Shown here piece by piece: positions 34,721 through 46,899 of a stretch of DNA of 64,000 bases. Within the stretch, counting starts at the first letter, position 1, and every line of letters begins with the position of its first letter. The stretch comes from Talinum fruticosum (taxonomy: Eukaryota > Streptophyta > Magnoliopsida > Caryophyllales > Talinaceae). Both the position numbers and the translations under genes were made by a program. The stretch is taken from positions 992,001 to 1,056,000 of the forward strand of contig JAITYX010000054.1 of the NCBI GenBank assembly GCA_021018815.1, given 5' to 3'. The notes beneath the pieces are model-generated. The model was not told where the DNA came from and ran no database searches. It was given only the letters and a program-made list of their open reading frames with translations.

Positions 34721-34749
34721 TGCATAAGGGGAGAGAAAAAGATAGATGT

Positions 34750-37020
34750 TTAGCATAAGGTGTAACGACAAAGTGGCCTCCAACAAATAAATTTCATAAT
34801 AATGATGGTAAACCTACGGATATGTTAAAATAAAAATTTAGGAATTTATATGAATATATATAACGCCTATAAATATAAAGGTACATAATTATAAGGTTAT
34901 CAGAAATTATATTTTAAACGAACCGTTACATTTTAAAACAGATTGAATAACTTATTTACAACACTATTATACGATGAATGTAATAAAATAAAATCATTTA
35001 AAGAAGATAAAGGTGATATTATTAAAGCGTATTTACTTAAAATTAATTAATAACCCAAGTTAAGTAATAATAATAGTAACAATGTAAGCAAGTTATATAA
35101 AACTAGATAGATAATAAAATAATAAATAAATAAAAATAAAATAAAACTAAGAAACATTGATTTTTTTGAGAGAAAAATCCAGAATGGGCTTCGGAATATT
35201 CAGGTGCAATTAAAAGGAAGGAAAGAAAAATCAGTTGGCTCAACAACGCAAGCTCATCATTGCCTCTACGCCTCTCTCTCCCGTTCATCTACCTTCCCCC
35301 TGCTCCACCTCCAAGCAGCGGCCTCTCTACGGCCACTGTGCACCGCCAACGCCGACCGAAGCCGGCGCCGGCTTCGCCAACCGCGCCTCTCTCTCTTTCG
35401 TTCGCGCTCCTCGTCTCTCTCGCCTCCCCTGCCTCACCACTCTACTACCACCCGATTTCGGCCACCGAACGCCACCAACGGCGGCCGAAGCCAGCGCCAG
35501 CGCCGCTCGCGCCCTCCCGCTCTCGCGCTCTCTCTCTCTTTCTTGTGATGGCTGCCCTGCCTCGCCCTCGTTTCGCCGCCCACTCTCCGGCCAACCAACC
35601 ACAGCTCGGCCACCGGAAATCGACGCTAGTGCTGCCGTAGCCGCCGGAGCCTAGCCGTGCCGCACCACCACCACTTCTTCCCCTTTTGGACTTCCACTCT
35701 TGGGTTGAAGGTAAAGCCCTAAATCCTAAATTATCACACTTCATTATCTACTTAATGATTATAGTTGTAAATTGAATTATATGATTTTGAAAGATGTTTG
35801 TGTTGTGGATTTAAAGGTTGAATTAGAAAAATTGGAGTTACTCGTGAATAATTCTGAATTGGGATTTTGGTGGAATGATTGCTATGAAAGTGAATAAATA
35901 TATTGCTCTTGTGAAATTGTGAGTTGGTGAATTTATAAAATTATGAGTTAATGAATTAAATCGGGGATGCTTTGATATAGATTTTGAGTGAATTTAATGG
36001 TTTCGTTATATTTTGAAATTGAGTATATTTGTGCAAAAGAAAGAGAATGTGTATATAGAGATTGAAGTTGGATAATAAGTAGAGTTGAAAGTATATAAAC
36101 CTTTGAGAAATTTAGGGTACTTAATTGCATATGTAGATGTGGATTTTGTTGGAGAAAAGATGCATACAAGTTGAATTAGTGTGTCTTGATCTTTATATGA
36201 AATTTTAGTAAATTAGTTAATTTGTGGAGTAAATTGATTAATTTGTGGAGTAAATTGATTAATTTGTGGAATAGATGATAAGATGTGGTGAACGGTGACT
36301 TAAGGATAGGATTGAGAGTGAGATTTTGGTTAATATAATTAATTGAGTTAATGGTGTAAGTGACAGTGACAATGATAGTAACGATAATAATAACCATTAG
36401 GAGCATGTTTTACGTTTGTCGAACAAATGTTAAAAATTAAGATAAATGTTTGAATATATATACATATATATCTTTAATCCGATTCGACTAATGAATAAAA
36501 TCACATAAATATAGCCCGATCAACTTCTTTGATGAATATGTGTCGTAGACAAGATTTCAAATGAAACTAACGCAATAGAATTGAGTAATAAAAATCTTAT
36601 ATCAACTGGTTATGTATTAAATAAAGGAAATGAAACAAATTGCACGCATTTATACGAATTCAATTATTGAAACTTAAGAAAAATATTATTAACAACAAAT
36701 ATCTATTTGAAACAGAATTGAGGCCACTTCGTTGCCGACTAGCTGGTAAATTAAATTTCTATAAAAGGGAGAAATAACGATTTTCAGTCCGAGTACGTTC
36801 ATTGCCTCGTACCCTTCAAAAATTCACATATTTCAAGCAAATCTCAATATTTCTTATATAAATAACCAATAATGAATCATTTGCAAGCCAAGTTTTGTCA
36901 CCTAATTAAGTGGTCTCCGCTCAATTATCAATTATCAATTATCGGGGCTTAGGCCCTTCAATTCCACCGCGCGGCTTCAACTCGGGTTCTCGGTCGGCCC
37001 GAGAGGTGTGCACCTTATTT
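34750..37020 (+). repeat. Truncated chromovirus LTR (older relative of the 42812 element)
   Basis: From AGCATAAGGTGTAACGACAA it aligns with the chromovirus LTRs from about 42930 onward: the AATAAATA-rich part, the GC-rich island (35270-35640), the GGTAAA boundary near 35710, and the end block CCGCGCGGCTTCAACTCGGG (36966). After about 37020 the match stops. The first 120 bases and last 670 bases of the LTR are missing, so it is truncated at both ends. It keeps the 173-base segment that the 42812 LTR lost. Confidence 0.75.
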
Positions 37021-37466
37021 AAAGATGTATTTATGTAGAGAGTATAAAATTACCATTAAAATGACCAAAATTTCATTCAAACATGTATTTATTGAATCTA
37101 ATACAAAAATATAGAATTTAACTTTAATTATATCCTTGAATTTAGAAACTTTTTAAACAAATAAAAAAACACCAAGTCGAGCCGAGCCCGATCCCGAGCC
37201 GAAGTCCGAGCCATCCGAGTCGAGCCTAAACCTAAATTTAAAAGATTCGACAAGTTTCTCGATCCGAGCCTAAACCGAGCTAAACTTAAAAGGCTTGGGC
37301 TCAACTTGTTTACAGCCCTGGAGAGAACCACAGCTTGTGTAATAAAGCATCGCTTACACCCAATGACGCAATGACGCAACTCTAGGCACTTGACTCTTTT
37401 TCGGCGAGACCCAACGCTTTCCTTATTTAATTTTAATTGAAATCTCAAAAATTCTAATGTTATCTA
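37021..37466. other. AT-rich DNA with a possible hAT-like end at 37320
   Basis: The stretch 37170-37320 is rich in CGAGCC/GAGCC words and ends TTGTTTACAGCCCTG. On the minus strand that is CAGGGCTGTAAACAA, resembling hAT element ends with such subterminal repeats. No partner end or 8-bp duplication was found, so the call is weak. Confidence 0.3.
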
Positions 37467-37860
37467 CGGTAGGGCTAAGCAGAAAAACCGAAATCGAAAA
37501 GCAAACCGAAAGACTGAACCGAAATTGCGGTTAATCAAGCAAATTTTTAGTTAAAAGTCGGTTCGGTTAACCGAACAGAAAAATTTTTCGGTTCACGATT
37601 CGATTTTGGTTCAGCAGATAAAATTTTCGTTTAACCGCGAACCGAACCAAATTTTCATGAAATGGTAGCTGGGTATTTAAGGGAGAAACTCATATTTAGA
37701 AGCCTTAAAATCAGTATTCTCTCCCTCTCGCCTCCTCTCTAAGTTTCGCTCGCCTCCTCTCTCTCGATCGGCTCCTCTTTACTCTCTTTCACCTAATCGC
37801 TCACTCTCCCTAATCTCTCACTCTCTCATTCATTTCATCTCGCCTCTCAATCGCTCATGG
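37467..37860 (+). mobile_element. Possible hAT-like element end with CGGTTCGGTTAACCGAA repeats
   Basis: TAGGGCTAAGCAGAAAAACC at 37467 is followed by dense AACCGAA/TTCGGTT repeats on both strands to 37655, a common subterminal pattern of plant hAT non-autonomous elements. A CT-rich segment lies at 37710-37850. No second end was identified. Confidence 0.35.
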
Positions 37861-37967
37861 GTCCTCCTTTTGCCCAATGTATATCTCAATGGGTATTTCG
37901 GATATATTAAGTTTATTTGAATAAGTACGTAAGAATTTTAATAATTAATACCCAATGGGTACATTAA

Positions 37968-38527
37968 TTTGATAAAAATGTTTGATGTATTCATATGTGT
38001 GTTTTATATTTATGTGCAATATATTTGTATTTTTATTTATGAATTTAACTTACTTTATAAACCTATAAAATTTATATATTTATGATGTCAAATGCATATA
38101 TGTCATATTTAATGATTTATTTTTTAGAAAAAAATAATGTTTGATATTTATAAAAAGAGTTTTTATAGATACATAAATATAATAGGTAGTTGAAAATAAC
38201 CTTAATGTAATAAATGTCCTCAACTTTGAGGACAAGTTAAATTCTTTAGTAGGAAAGGACATTTATTTGAAACTTGTAAAATCAAGGTCATTTTTAACTA
38301 CCTATTATATGTAAATCATTTATGTATATATAAAAACTTTTTTTCATGAACATCAAACAAAATTTCTTTTTTTTCTTTAAAAAAAAGCAAATCATCAAAC
38401 TGACACATATGCATTTGATATTACAAATATATAATTTTTATAATTTTATAATTTACATCAAATTCATAAATAATAATATAAATATGATGCATCAAAATAT
38501 AAAAGTACATGAAATATTTTTATCAAG
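37968..38527. mobile_element. Foldback element (long inverted repeat, about 560 bp)
   Basis: The left arm (37968-38220) is closely complementary to the right arm (38258-38527). Paired landmarks are GATAAAAATG / ATTTTTATC, AAATTCATAAATAA on the right against TTATTTATGAATTT on the left, CAAATGCATA / ATGCATTTG, and AACTACCTATTATA against TATAATAGGTAGTT. The spacer is only about 40 bases. The arms hold no gene. It could be a MITE or Mutator-like foldback, and its RNA would form a long hairpin. Confidence 0.75.
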
Positions 38528-39944
38528 TCGTATGCAATATTTTATATTTTTAAATCTATTTATAACTCCTTACAGCTTAAATGGCATGGGCCTATAAAAA
38601 GCAAGCTTATCTTGTTCAAAGTAATTTTTCAATATTTTCCTTATTTTTGTTTGTGTCTATCTTTTAATTATTTTTTTGAGACAAATTAATTTTACTGTCT
38701 AGTCCATTTTTTTACATCATAATCGTATTATTTTTGTGTACAATAGGTAAATTTTTGAACAATAGCAAATTATTTTATTTATAATTTTTGGATCATTTTT
38801 GTACTATTTTGACTCTTGTATTTTAATGAACCATTTTTAACTCCTAATTTTAAGTCGTTTTAATTGTTTGTATTTGGAACAATTTGAACATTGCGAGTAT
38901 TAAGTTCTTTGAATAATAGGTTAGTTTTCTTGATCAATAGATTGTTTATGAACAACTTCTTTGTGGACCTAATAATATTAACAACTCATTCTTTATTGTA
39001 ATATCAATATCACCTTTGTACAATATTGTTAAGAATAATGTACAACAAAGAAAACTTTAAACTGTGACATTCTAATCCATAATGTACACTAGCCTACTAA
39101 GTAATGTACAATAATATTCACTACTATGTTTTATCTACATAGTACAATAATTTTCAAGATAGTATACAATAGTCTTGATGGTCTACATTTTTGTCTAGTA
39201 ATGTACACTAGTTTTGAAGATGACATACAATAGTCTACGAAAAAGGAACGCATAAGTAAGAACAAGAATAAAAATAGCACATTTTTTAGTAAACAATTAG
39301 TCAAACCATTAGTGTATAAAAGTTTAATGTACATGAAATGCACTACTAAAGTACACTAAAAAAGAAATATAAAAAAATTAAATAGTGAGTTTTATGTCAC
39401 TAATAACTTGTACACTAAACACAAAAGTATGCCTACCTAAAAATCTAATACACACATTCTTATCCCTTAAATCAACAATGACATGTATCCTCAATAATAC
39501 CTATGAAATTGTCCATCAAATACATAAGTAATGTGCACTAAACATACTTTTAATATACACTAGAAATGAAATAAAACTAAATTAAATCCTGCACTGAACT
39601 TTCTCTGCCAAAAAACATGTACTTTAAAATGCAATTAATTTATACTAAAAACTCTTATGTGCACAGCAAATATTCAATAACCTTAAAAACAACATGCAAG
39701 TTAACGACTTATCAAAACAAGAAAAGCTAAATATAAGCAACATTGTAAGAAAATTAATTAGCATCAAACAATAATATACTACCATTATTTAAAACGTACT
39801 CTAGTTAATCAAATAAGAACAAGTAAATCTGAGATTTCTATGATTTAGAGGTTAAAGTACCTTCTTGAAGGAGAGATTTCTGCTCCAAAAGCAACATTAT
39901 GATTTTCCACTTCAACTATAAAACCTCAACACAAATGAAATTAA
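38528..39944. other. AT-rich DNA with many TGTACA-type words
   Basis: No gene is seen. TGTACAATA/TGTACACTA words recur at irregular spacing from about 38735 to 39545 in both orientations, which looks like the subterminal region of a non-autonomous DNA transposon. Confidence 0.35.
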
Positions 39945-40371
39945 GGCCGTGTTCAACAACCGTATTTGGAGTAGTGTTTAGTGTTTTAATCAAGTCGAAC
40001 TCTAACAACTAAATATTCGTGTTCAATAAAGTAGTGTTTCAACTAGCATTTATAATAGCTTATAGCGTTTCAAATAGTGTTTGCGAAAAGTTAAAAATAT
40101 CAACTTTTCACATTTAAAAGTAGTGTTTCATATTTTTTGATAAAAACACCGTTCATTAATTTATATTGGTAAATTGTTTATATCCTTTTATGTCAATTTA
40201 CAATGATCAACTAATTCAACCACTACATTTATCGAACATATTTATTCAACCCCTGAATTGAATAATTATTAGCTAACAACTAAAATTTAACAGATATTAG
40301 CTATTTAAACCGCTATCCATTACACAAACATTTATCCGATACTCAAACAGTTCATTTTGCCGAATATGGCC
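39945..40371. mobile_element. Tourist-like MITE (PIF/Harbinger type)
   Basis: The left end GGCCGTGTTCAAC and the right end (minus strand) GGCCATATTCGGC form an imperfect terminal inverted repeat. TAA flanks both sides (39942-39944 and 40372-40374), the 3-bp target duplication of Tourist elements. It is 427 bp long, AT-rich and without coding capacity. Confidence 0.75.
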
Positions 40372-40374
40372 TAA

Positions 40375-41640
40375 ATCAAATACAAAAAGCTACTTTCGAT
40401 GAAATTAGTCAAAATCACAAACTTAAAATCATTAAACCTAAAATCAACATCAAAATTGATTGAATTTACAAGAAATATATGGATTTTAAAGCTAAATATG
40501 AACCAATCGCAATGAAATCATAGACAAGATAGCAACAAAATCATAATTGAAGAAATCATAATATCGAAGATCGAAATTGAAAATAGCAACAAAATCGAGA
40601 CAGTAAAGTATGAGAATAATGGAATCGAAATGAAGAGATCGAAACTGAAGAAGTCACAACTAAATTGTTGGAACCTGAAGAAATGTAGACAGAATAGGAG
40701 AAAATTGATGAGATCTTGAAAAAAGTGCACGCTCATGTATCAAAGCTACTTACACTCACTTGAATATGTGCGAGAAAAAACACCATCTAATTTTATGTAT
40801 GTTATTTACTACAAAATTCACCAAAAACTGGCAAGGTGAGTGACAGTGGGAGTGCTAAGTTGCTATATCATAAGTTTGAAGTTTGAGTCCTCAACTGAGT
40901 TTTTTAGTATATAAATTTACCCAATATTTTTGTATATATTTTTCTTTCTTGCTTTCCTTTTATAAATTTCTCACTTGTTTCTTTTTTAACATGTTTCCTC
41001 TTCTCTTCGAACTAAATTTTCAACAAATAATAAGATTATGTTATTGTACAAGGGTTTGTTTACAATTGTTTTATATTTACTGAATTTTTTAAACATATTC
41101 AATTAACCTTAGTTTAAGCTTACACATTAAAAATATAGATCTAATTTTCACACAAATCATAAATAAATTTAATGTTACCAAATTAAATTTATATTTTCAC
41201 TAAAAAAGTACAATCATTATTTCAATAAGCTAATTAACTTTATAAGGATACAATAAAATTAATCAAACAGTCAAATTATAATATGTATTTGATTGGCATA
41301 AATTTTTTATAGTGTGCTTTTGGTATACGATATAATATATTTTTGGTAAACAATTAAATATTGTTTGATGAGAAATATTTTTCAAACTATTTTTTAATAA
41401 ATAATAGATTTAGTGTTTGACGGATTAATATTTAGCACATGATTACCTTTTTTTTTAGTGAATATTAGCACAATGTTTGGTGTACATAATTCTCACTGGT
41501 GTTTTAGTATATTGAAAATATTGTTAAAAAATATAAAAATGATAGAAATTTAATTTTTAAAAAATTAAGCATTAAGGTTTATATGAACAATACTATTATG
41601 TCATATTTTAGCTTTTAGTGTACATTAGAATAATATTTAG
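40375..41640. other. AT-rich intergenic or element DNA
   Basis: No gene found; the two short frames at 40518-40736 and 40883-41083 are Phe/Ser-rich translations of AT-rich DNA. TGTACA words reappear near 41490-41630, so it may be the far side of the unit noted at 38528. Confidence 0.3.
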
Positions 41641-42515
41641 TCTGTAACAACAAATACTTTAGTTTCTTGAGCAATTTACCATATATGAAAAAATCTTTTT
41701 ATGACAACACATACATCAGACCAAGCAACTTTAAAAAATTCACTCCCATAACCATCTTGTCCTAGGCTTTTAGTGCAATCAATACTAAACATAGCCCTTT
41801 ATACCTCAGCATCAGAGATTGGCAACACCAATCTTGGCTTTTGATCACTCCTGACGTTGGGTCCTTGTAAAATGACCTCAAAAAGGGGTCATCTCCTTCA
41901 ATTTTGTACCCTAACTCTAAGAAGTGGTCAACCAACATACCACCAATCTTTTTTGTCATAAAATCGAATTTCATCACCACCTTCCAAAGATCTTATAGTA
42001 GAGTCCAATAAATTATTATTGTGATCGCCTTGTTTAAATCGATTCTCTTTAGTCTTTTGTTGTAGAAAGTCTTTCTCAACCTTACATAACAACAGGTACT
42101 CTACAATAGCCATGTGCTCCACCGCATATAACAAGGTATTTCCAGGATCAACATGGATTGCTTCTTGGGCTTTGTCAAGATACACTTTTACTTTAGTAGC
42201 CTTGCATGAATCTCCCTAAATCTACTACTATTAAACTGCTACAAATGTTTCTTCAAGGCCTGAGATATATATAGCAGTCAATACTTGGAGTATTTTGGTA
42301 ATTGGTTGCCTAAACAGAATGCACAACATGCTTAAACATATAACATAATTCCTACATATTAAAAAAAACTTAGATCTTCTATGCGTCTCAATATGCTTAA
42401 TAGTTAAATGCGCCGCCAATGGGTATGACATTAACCCTAGTTCATTGATAAAACCCTATCAAATTTGGAGAAAGCCTTTGAGTTTTTTTGCTTATTATTC
42501 CAAGTAAAGTAGTGC
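41641..42515 (-). pseudogene. L1-type LINE remnant: endonuclease end and start of RT
   Basis: On the minus strand, HYFTWNNKQ and SKAFSKFDRVL (42440-42515) are the end of an L1 endonuclease. Then comes the linker YLDKAQEAIHVDPGN (42150-42185), FLQQKTKENRFKQGDHNN near 42020-42080, and the RT entry GQDGYGSEFFKVAW near 41720-41765 (family: PGPDG). The catalytic RT core is missing at lower coordinates. Stops and frameshifts are present. The upstream part of the same LINE continues at 54116. LINEs insert by target-primed reverse transcription. Confidence 0.8.
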
Positions 42516-42518
42516 CAA

Positions 42519-42811
42519 CACTACAGTAGAAACAAGTAAATTAGTGTCGGACAAAATCGGACGCCAAATCAGCAAAATCCGACGCTAATCATCTTTAGCG
42601 TCGGATTAGAGTCGGACAAAAATTTGACGTCGAAGACCTCAACACTAAAAAATTTAGCGTCCGATTTACCATCCAACGCTAATTAGCGCCGGATAGAGTC
42701 CGACGCTAATTAGCGTCGGATTCTCAAGATGACGCTAATAGCGTCGGATACAGCCTAGCTTAGCATCGGACAGATCCGATGCTAACAACGTCGGATTTTC
42801 CGTCCGACGCC
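42519..42811 (+). mobile_element. CACTA (En/Spm-type) transposon end, left part
   Basis: The end CACTACAGTAGAAAC starts at 42519 after CAA (possible 3-bp duplication). It is followed by dense direct and inverted copies of the subterminal word TTAGCGTCGGA/TCCGACGCTAA through 42810, the expected transposase-binding repeats. The element is then interrupted by the chromovirus and resumes at 53374. It lies within the LINE. Confidence 0.8.
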
Positions 42812-45374
42812 AGTAACAACCCGATCCTAAATCACATTATTTATCGTATTAATTACAAGATTTATATAATTGAGTGCGTGCACTTCAATTCGATATTTTA
42901 TATTTAAATTATTTTTACATATGTGTTATGCAGCTAAGGCGACGAAGTGGCGCTAATAAAAATCTCATAATAATAATTATAAATTACGCATATGTTTAAA
43001 AGAGAAAATTTTAAAATTTACAAGAGATGGTATATGATTGCAAGGTCATTAATATTACATTTCAAGCAAACAATTATATTTATAATTTGTAAACATCATC
43101 GATAAAATTAAATAAAATTAAAAAGTAACAAAAATAATAAATAAATACATAAATACATAAAAATAAAACAAAACAATAATAACAAATAACCAGATTTTTC
43201 AATAGAAAATCCGTAATTGAATTATCCGGAATTGAAAAAAAAAAAGAGAGAGAGAGAGAGGCGGTTAAGATCAAAATAAACGGGCAAGTTCAATTTCAAT
43301 TCCCTCACTTGCTTCCTTCCTCTACTTCTCCCGTTCCTCTACCTTCCCCTCCCCGCTCCGCCTCCCAGCAGCGGCCTCTCGCCGGCCACCGGACATTGCC
43401 AACGCCAGCCGAAGCCGGCGCCGGCGTCGCCAACATCGTCCGCTCTCTCCTCGCCTCTCTCTCGTCTGCGCCCCCATCTCTCTCTCTCGCTCCCAGCCTC
43501 GCCACCCTATCGCCGCCTCGATTCCGGCCACCGGACGCCACCAACGTGAACCGGAAGCCGGCGTCGGCGCCGCCTGCGCCCTTTCCCGCTTTGCGCTCTC
43601 CTCTCTCTCTCGGCGATTGCCCGCCTCGCCTCGCTTGCTGCCCAATCTCCGGCCAACCAACTGGAGCCCGGCCACCGGAAATCGACTCGGTGCTCCCCAA
43701 GTAGCCGCCGGAGCCCATCTCCGCACCACACCAACATCTCCTCCTTCCTCTCCTTGCCTTCTCCTCTCCGAAGTTGAAGGTAAAACGCTAAACCCTAAAT
43801 TACCAAGTTCATTATTTATTTAAGCAATCGTAATTATAATTTGAAGTATATGATTTAGAAATATGTTTATGGTGTGAATTTAAGGTCCGAATTGGGAAAA
43901 CTGTGAATTGGTGTGAACCATCGTGATTAGTGTTTTGATGGATTGATTGCGTATGAATGTGAACAATGTGAACGAATGTGATTCGTTGGGAAATTATGAT
44001 TTAGTGGATGAGGATAGAGATATTTTGTCATAAAATTGAATAATTTGATGAATTTGTTATATTGTGGGAATTGAGCAAACGAAGGGGAAAGTGTATGCAA
44101 AAGCTGAAACTGGATAATGTTTAAGTGTAGAGGTGTGAGGGAAAATTTGAATATTAAGTATACCTAATTGTGGTTGTGAAAATAATGCTTAGGCCCTTAA
44201 AATGGCGTATGTATGAATCTTGGGCAATTCGGCAAATTGTGAAACCTTCCTATGGAAAGGCATTTGATAGGTTAATTAATGTAGTAAAGTTATGTGAGAA
44301 AAACGTAGTTAACCGATTACGTAATAAATATAGGATACGAAATAAATTATCAACGCTTATACAAATTCAATCATTGAAACTCAAGAGAAAACATTATTAA
44401 CAACAAAAATCTATTGAAACAGAATTGAGGTCACTTCGTTGCCGAATAGCTGCCGACTCAAATTTCTATAAAAAGGGGAGAAACAAAGGCTTTAATTCGA
44501 GTACGTTCATTGCTCGTACCTTTCGAAAACTCACATGTTTCATCAAATCTCAACATTTCTCATATATATAACTAATAATGAATCATTTGCAAATCAAGTT
44601 TTGCCACCTAATCAAGTGGTCCCCGCCCAATTATCAATTATAAGGGCTTATGCCCAACCCGCGCGGCTTCAACTCGGGTTCTCGGTCGGCCCGGGAGGTG
44701 TGCACCTTACTAAGATCGTATCAATTATCAAGGGGTTCCACTTTCGGATAATAACCGGCAAGCAAGTTTTAATTATATTCTCTCCCCCGATTTCAAACTA
44801 AAATGAATTGAAATGCGCGCACTAATCAATGTGTTTCAAGATTATTTAACCGTGCAGAAGTGTTCGTACTGAGTTTCGACTCATTCTGCGAATTATTTTA
44901 ATGTTTTTGTTTTTAGGAAAAGCATCCGTGAACAGATCCTTTGCCTAAGAAGCCTGACGGGAGCAAGACTTAGCTGGATATTCCATTATCATTGCTCTAA
45001 GATGGGTTAGATGCTCACAAGTGGTTCTCCTGCTCATTCATTTTGGGCTTGACCTTGGATTTGTAATTAAATATTGCGTATTTTCTATCGCAGATTGTTG
45101 TATTGGCCATTAATATCTCGTAAGTATGTAGCGTAACCGTACTTTGGGTTTGATTTATTTAAGTTGTCGGCTTGACTCCCTACGGCCCAACATTTAATAT
45201 TTCCGAGACTTACTTAAGCACAACCGATAGGAACAGGATATCGTGTTATTTTATTTTTAGCCTTGTCCTATTATTAGGACGGCGGTAACGCCTTCAGTCG
45301 TTAACTTCCACAGCGACCTTACCTAATATTCTCGAATTAGGGAATTATTAAATAATGGTAACCGGGGCGTTACA
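42812..45374 (+). repeat. 5' LTR of chromovirus
   Basis: It begins around TAACAACCCGATCC and ends GGGGCGTTACA. Compared with the 3' LTR it lacks 173 bases after 44280, between two copies of AATTAAT, and has few other differences. A GC-rich island (43310-43790) holds long but spurious frames on both strands. Confidence 0.85.
43310..43790 (+). other. GC-rich island in LTR ending in a splice-donor-like site
   Basis: A Pro/Ala-coding, CG-rich block follows an (AG)n tract and ends GTTGAAGGTAAA. It recurs at 35270-35715 and 51115-51590. It is the likely R/U5 leader region. Frames of 130-139 codons on both strands are not considered genes, since indels between the LTR copies do not preserve any frame. 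Confidence 0.5.
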
Positions 45375-45378
45375 ATTG

Positions 45379-45390
45379 TGGTATCGGAGC
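45379..45390 (+). other. Primer binding site of chromovirus
   Basis: TGGTATCGGAGC, four bases after the LTR, differs by one base from the TGGTATCAGAGC that pairs with initiator methionine tRNA. Confidence 0.85.
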
Positions 45391-46899
45391 GAGGTTTAGA
45401 AATCACTTGTGAGCAATAGGATTCCGAGATGTTATGATTTGACCTTTAGGAAAATTACGCGGTTAATAATCCCTCAAGTCGTCATTTTGGGACTTGTGGA
45501 TGTAGTGTAGTTAATGTTGGATCGATATATATACTTTTGGGTATGATAGCATAAACGAGGTACGTAATGACTCAATTTCCTGACGAGTATTCCATATGCT
45601 TCTAAGTGTTGTATCTTTTAATTAAGTTCGTACGGTTCGTGTCATATGTATCATGAATCATTTAGGTTGTTTTATACTTTAATGCATATTGGTTAAACTC
45701 CGGCGTGTGGCCGTTGAGTTGTATACTCCGAGCGTGTCGCTCGTTGAGTGATATTGTGGTTTTTAGCAGGGATTTAAGGTTTCAAGCCTAGGGAATAGAC
45801 CATATTACAAACAGTAACTCTTCCGAAATTTTTAGAAAATACCAAACTATTTTAGGAAATTCCCTTCATTACCTTTAAATTGGAATTAGAAAGCAAAACC
45901 GACACTTGAATGAGCCTTGGAGTTCCTTTAATTGAGGATTTCTCAACCAATGAAATTTCCAGAGCCGATTGATAATCGAACATACAATTTGGTGTTGCTT
46001 ATTATATAAACGTAATGAAAATAGGAGTTAACTAAGAATGTTTTATATTAGAAGTTGTTAACAACTTGTTTCGTATGAGAGGGAAAGGAAATTAATTAGG
46101 AAACTTTATCTTTATATGACTCACCTAGAAAACAATGACGTAATTTCGAATGTAACTATAGAGTTGGGCGGTGATTGGGTACTTGCCGAATAGGCGTCGG
46201 AAACTCCTCCCAACCCGTAACAAATCCTTAGTGAAATCCAACCCATACCCTTAGAGATTTGCACCGATACCATGGACCCAAACTATTGAAGGAACTTGGT
46301 GACAGAGTTAATGAAAAGAATTCCTCCTACACCTACTAAATCCACTTCTAAGCCTAACAAGTTAGCGAGACAGAGTGATTTGTCGTAATTCTAAGACTTA
46401 CAATGGAAAGATTATACGAGTGGAACGAGAAGGATGTATTAGGAGAAAGAAAAAGATACTTGTGGTTGTTAAGGTACCTAAAGGGAAAAAAAAAAAAGAA
46501 CATAGGGATATATTATATAATTAGTGAAGCGGATATTTGGTGAAGCATGATGAAAAACCAATCTTGAGGTTGTGAGTTCACTTGGGGAAATTTTTAGAAG
46601 AGCTTACAACTAAATTTTACTCAACTACAGTTCAGTGACAAAAGAAGAAGAGTTTTAGAGTTGAAAATGGACAACATGACGTTAATATAGTATGCTAGTA
46701 AATTTATGGAGATATCTAGATTTGCCCCAAGTTTTGTCGCTATTGATGGGATAAAGATGATAAGATTTGAGGAAACTTTACCTATTATATTCGAGTATCA
46801 ACTTGTTGGCCAACTTATCAAATATTATTAAGAGTTAAGCGAGTAAAGAGTGAACTAAGGGCCTTAAATCCCGGAGACTCGAAGGAAGTGAAACAATAC
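45391..46899 (+). pseudogene. Chromovirus leader and degraded gag
   Basis: No conserved gag block can be read with confidence. Short pieces near 46090-46480 are in the right place for the capsid part but are broken by stops. The position between the primer site and the zinc knuckle supports a gag assignment. Confidence 0.4.

Larger units (their letters stand above)
26106..34745 (+). mobile_element. Ty1/copia element (Sirevirus-like), 3' LTR missing
   Basis: The element has a 5' LTR (26106-27552), primer site, gag, protease, integrase, RT and RNase H in copia order, then an env-like gene and a purine run near 34727. The 3' LTR is absent, and chromovirus LTR sequence begins at about 34750, so the right end was lost or replaced. 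It entered the protease region of the outer gypsy element. Copia order (integrase before RT) and the env-like gene after pol identify the Sirevirus type. Stops in every gene make it inactive. Confidence 0.85.

Noticed and set aside
43305..43737. Long overlapping frames on both strands (up to 137 codons) rich in Arg, Gly, Pro and Ala
   Set aside because: They are by-products of a GC-rich LTR segment. Equivalent frames at 35204-35744 and 51173-51596 do not keep the same reading frame because of indels, and no domain is seen.
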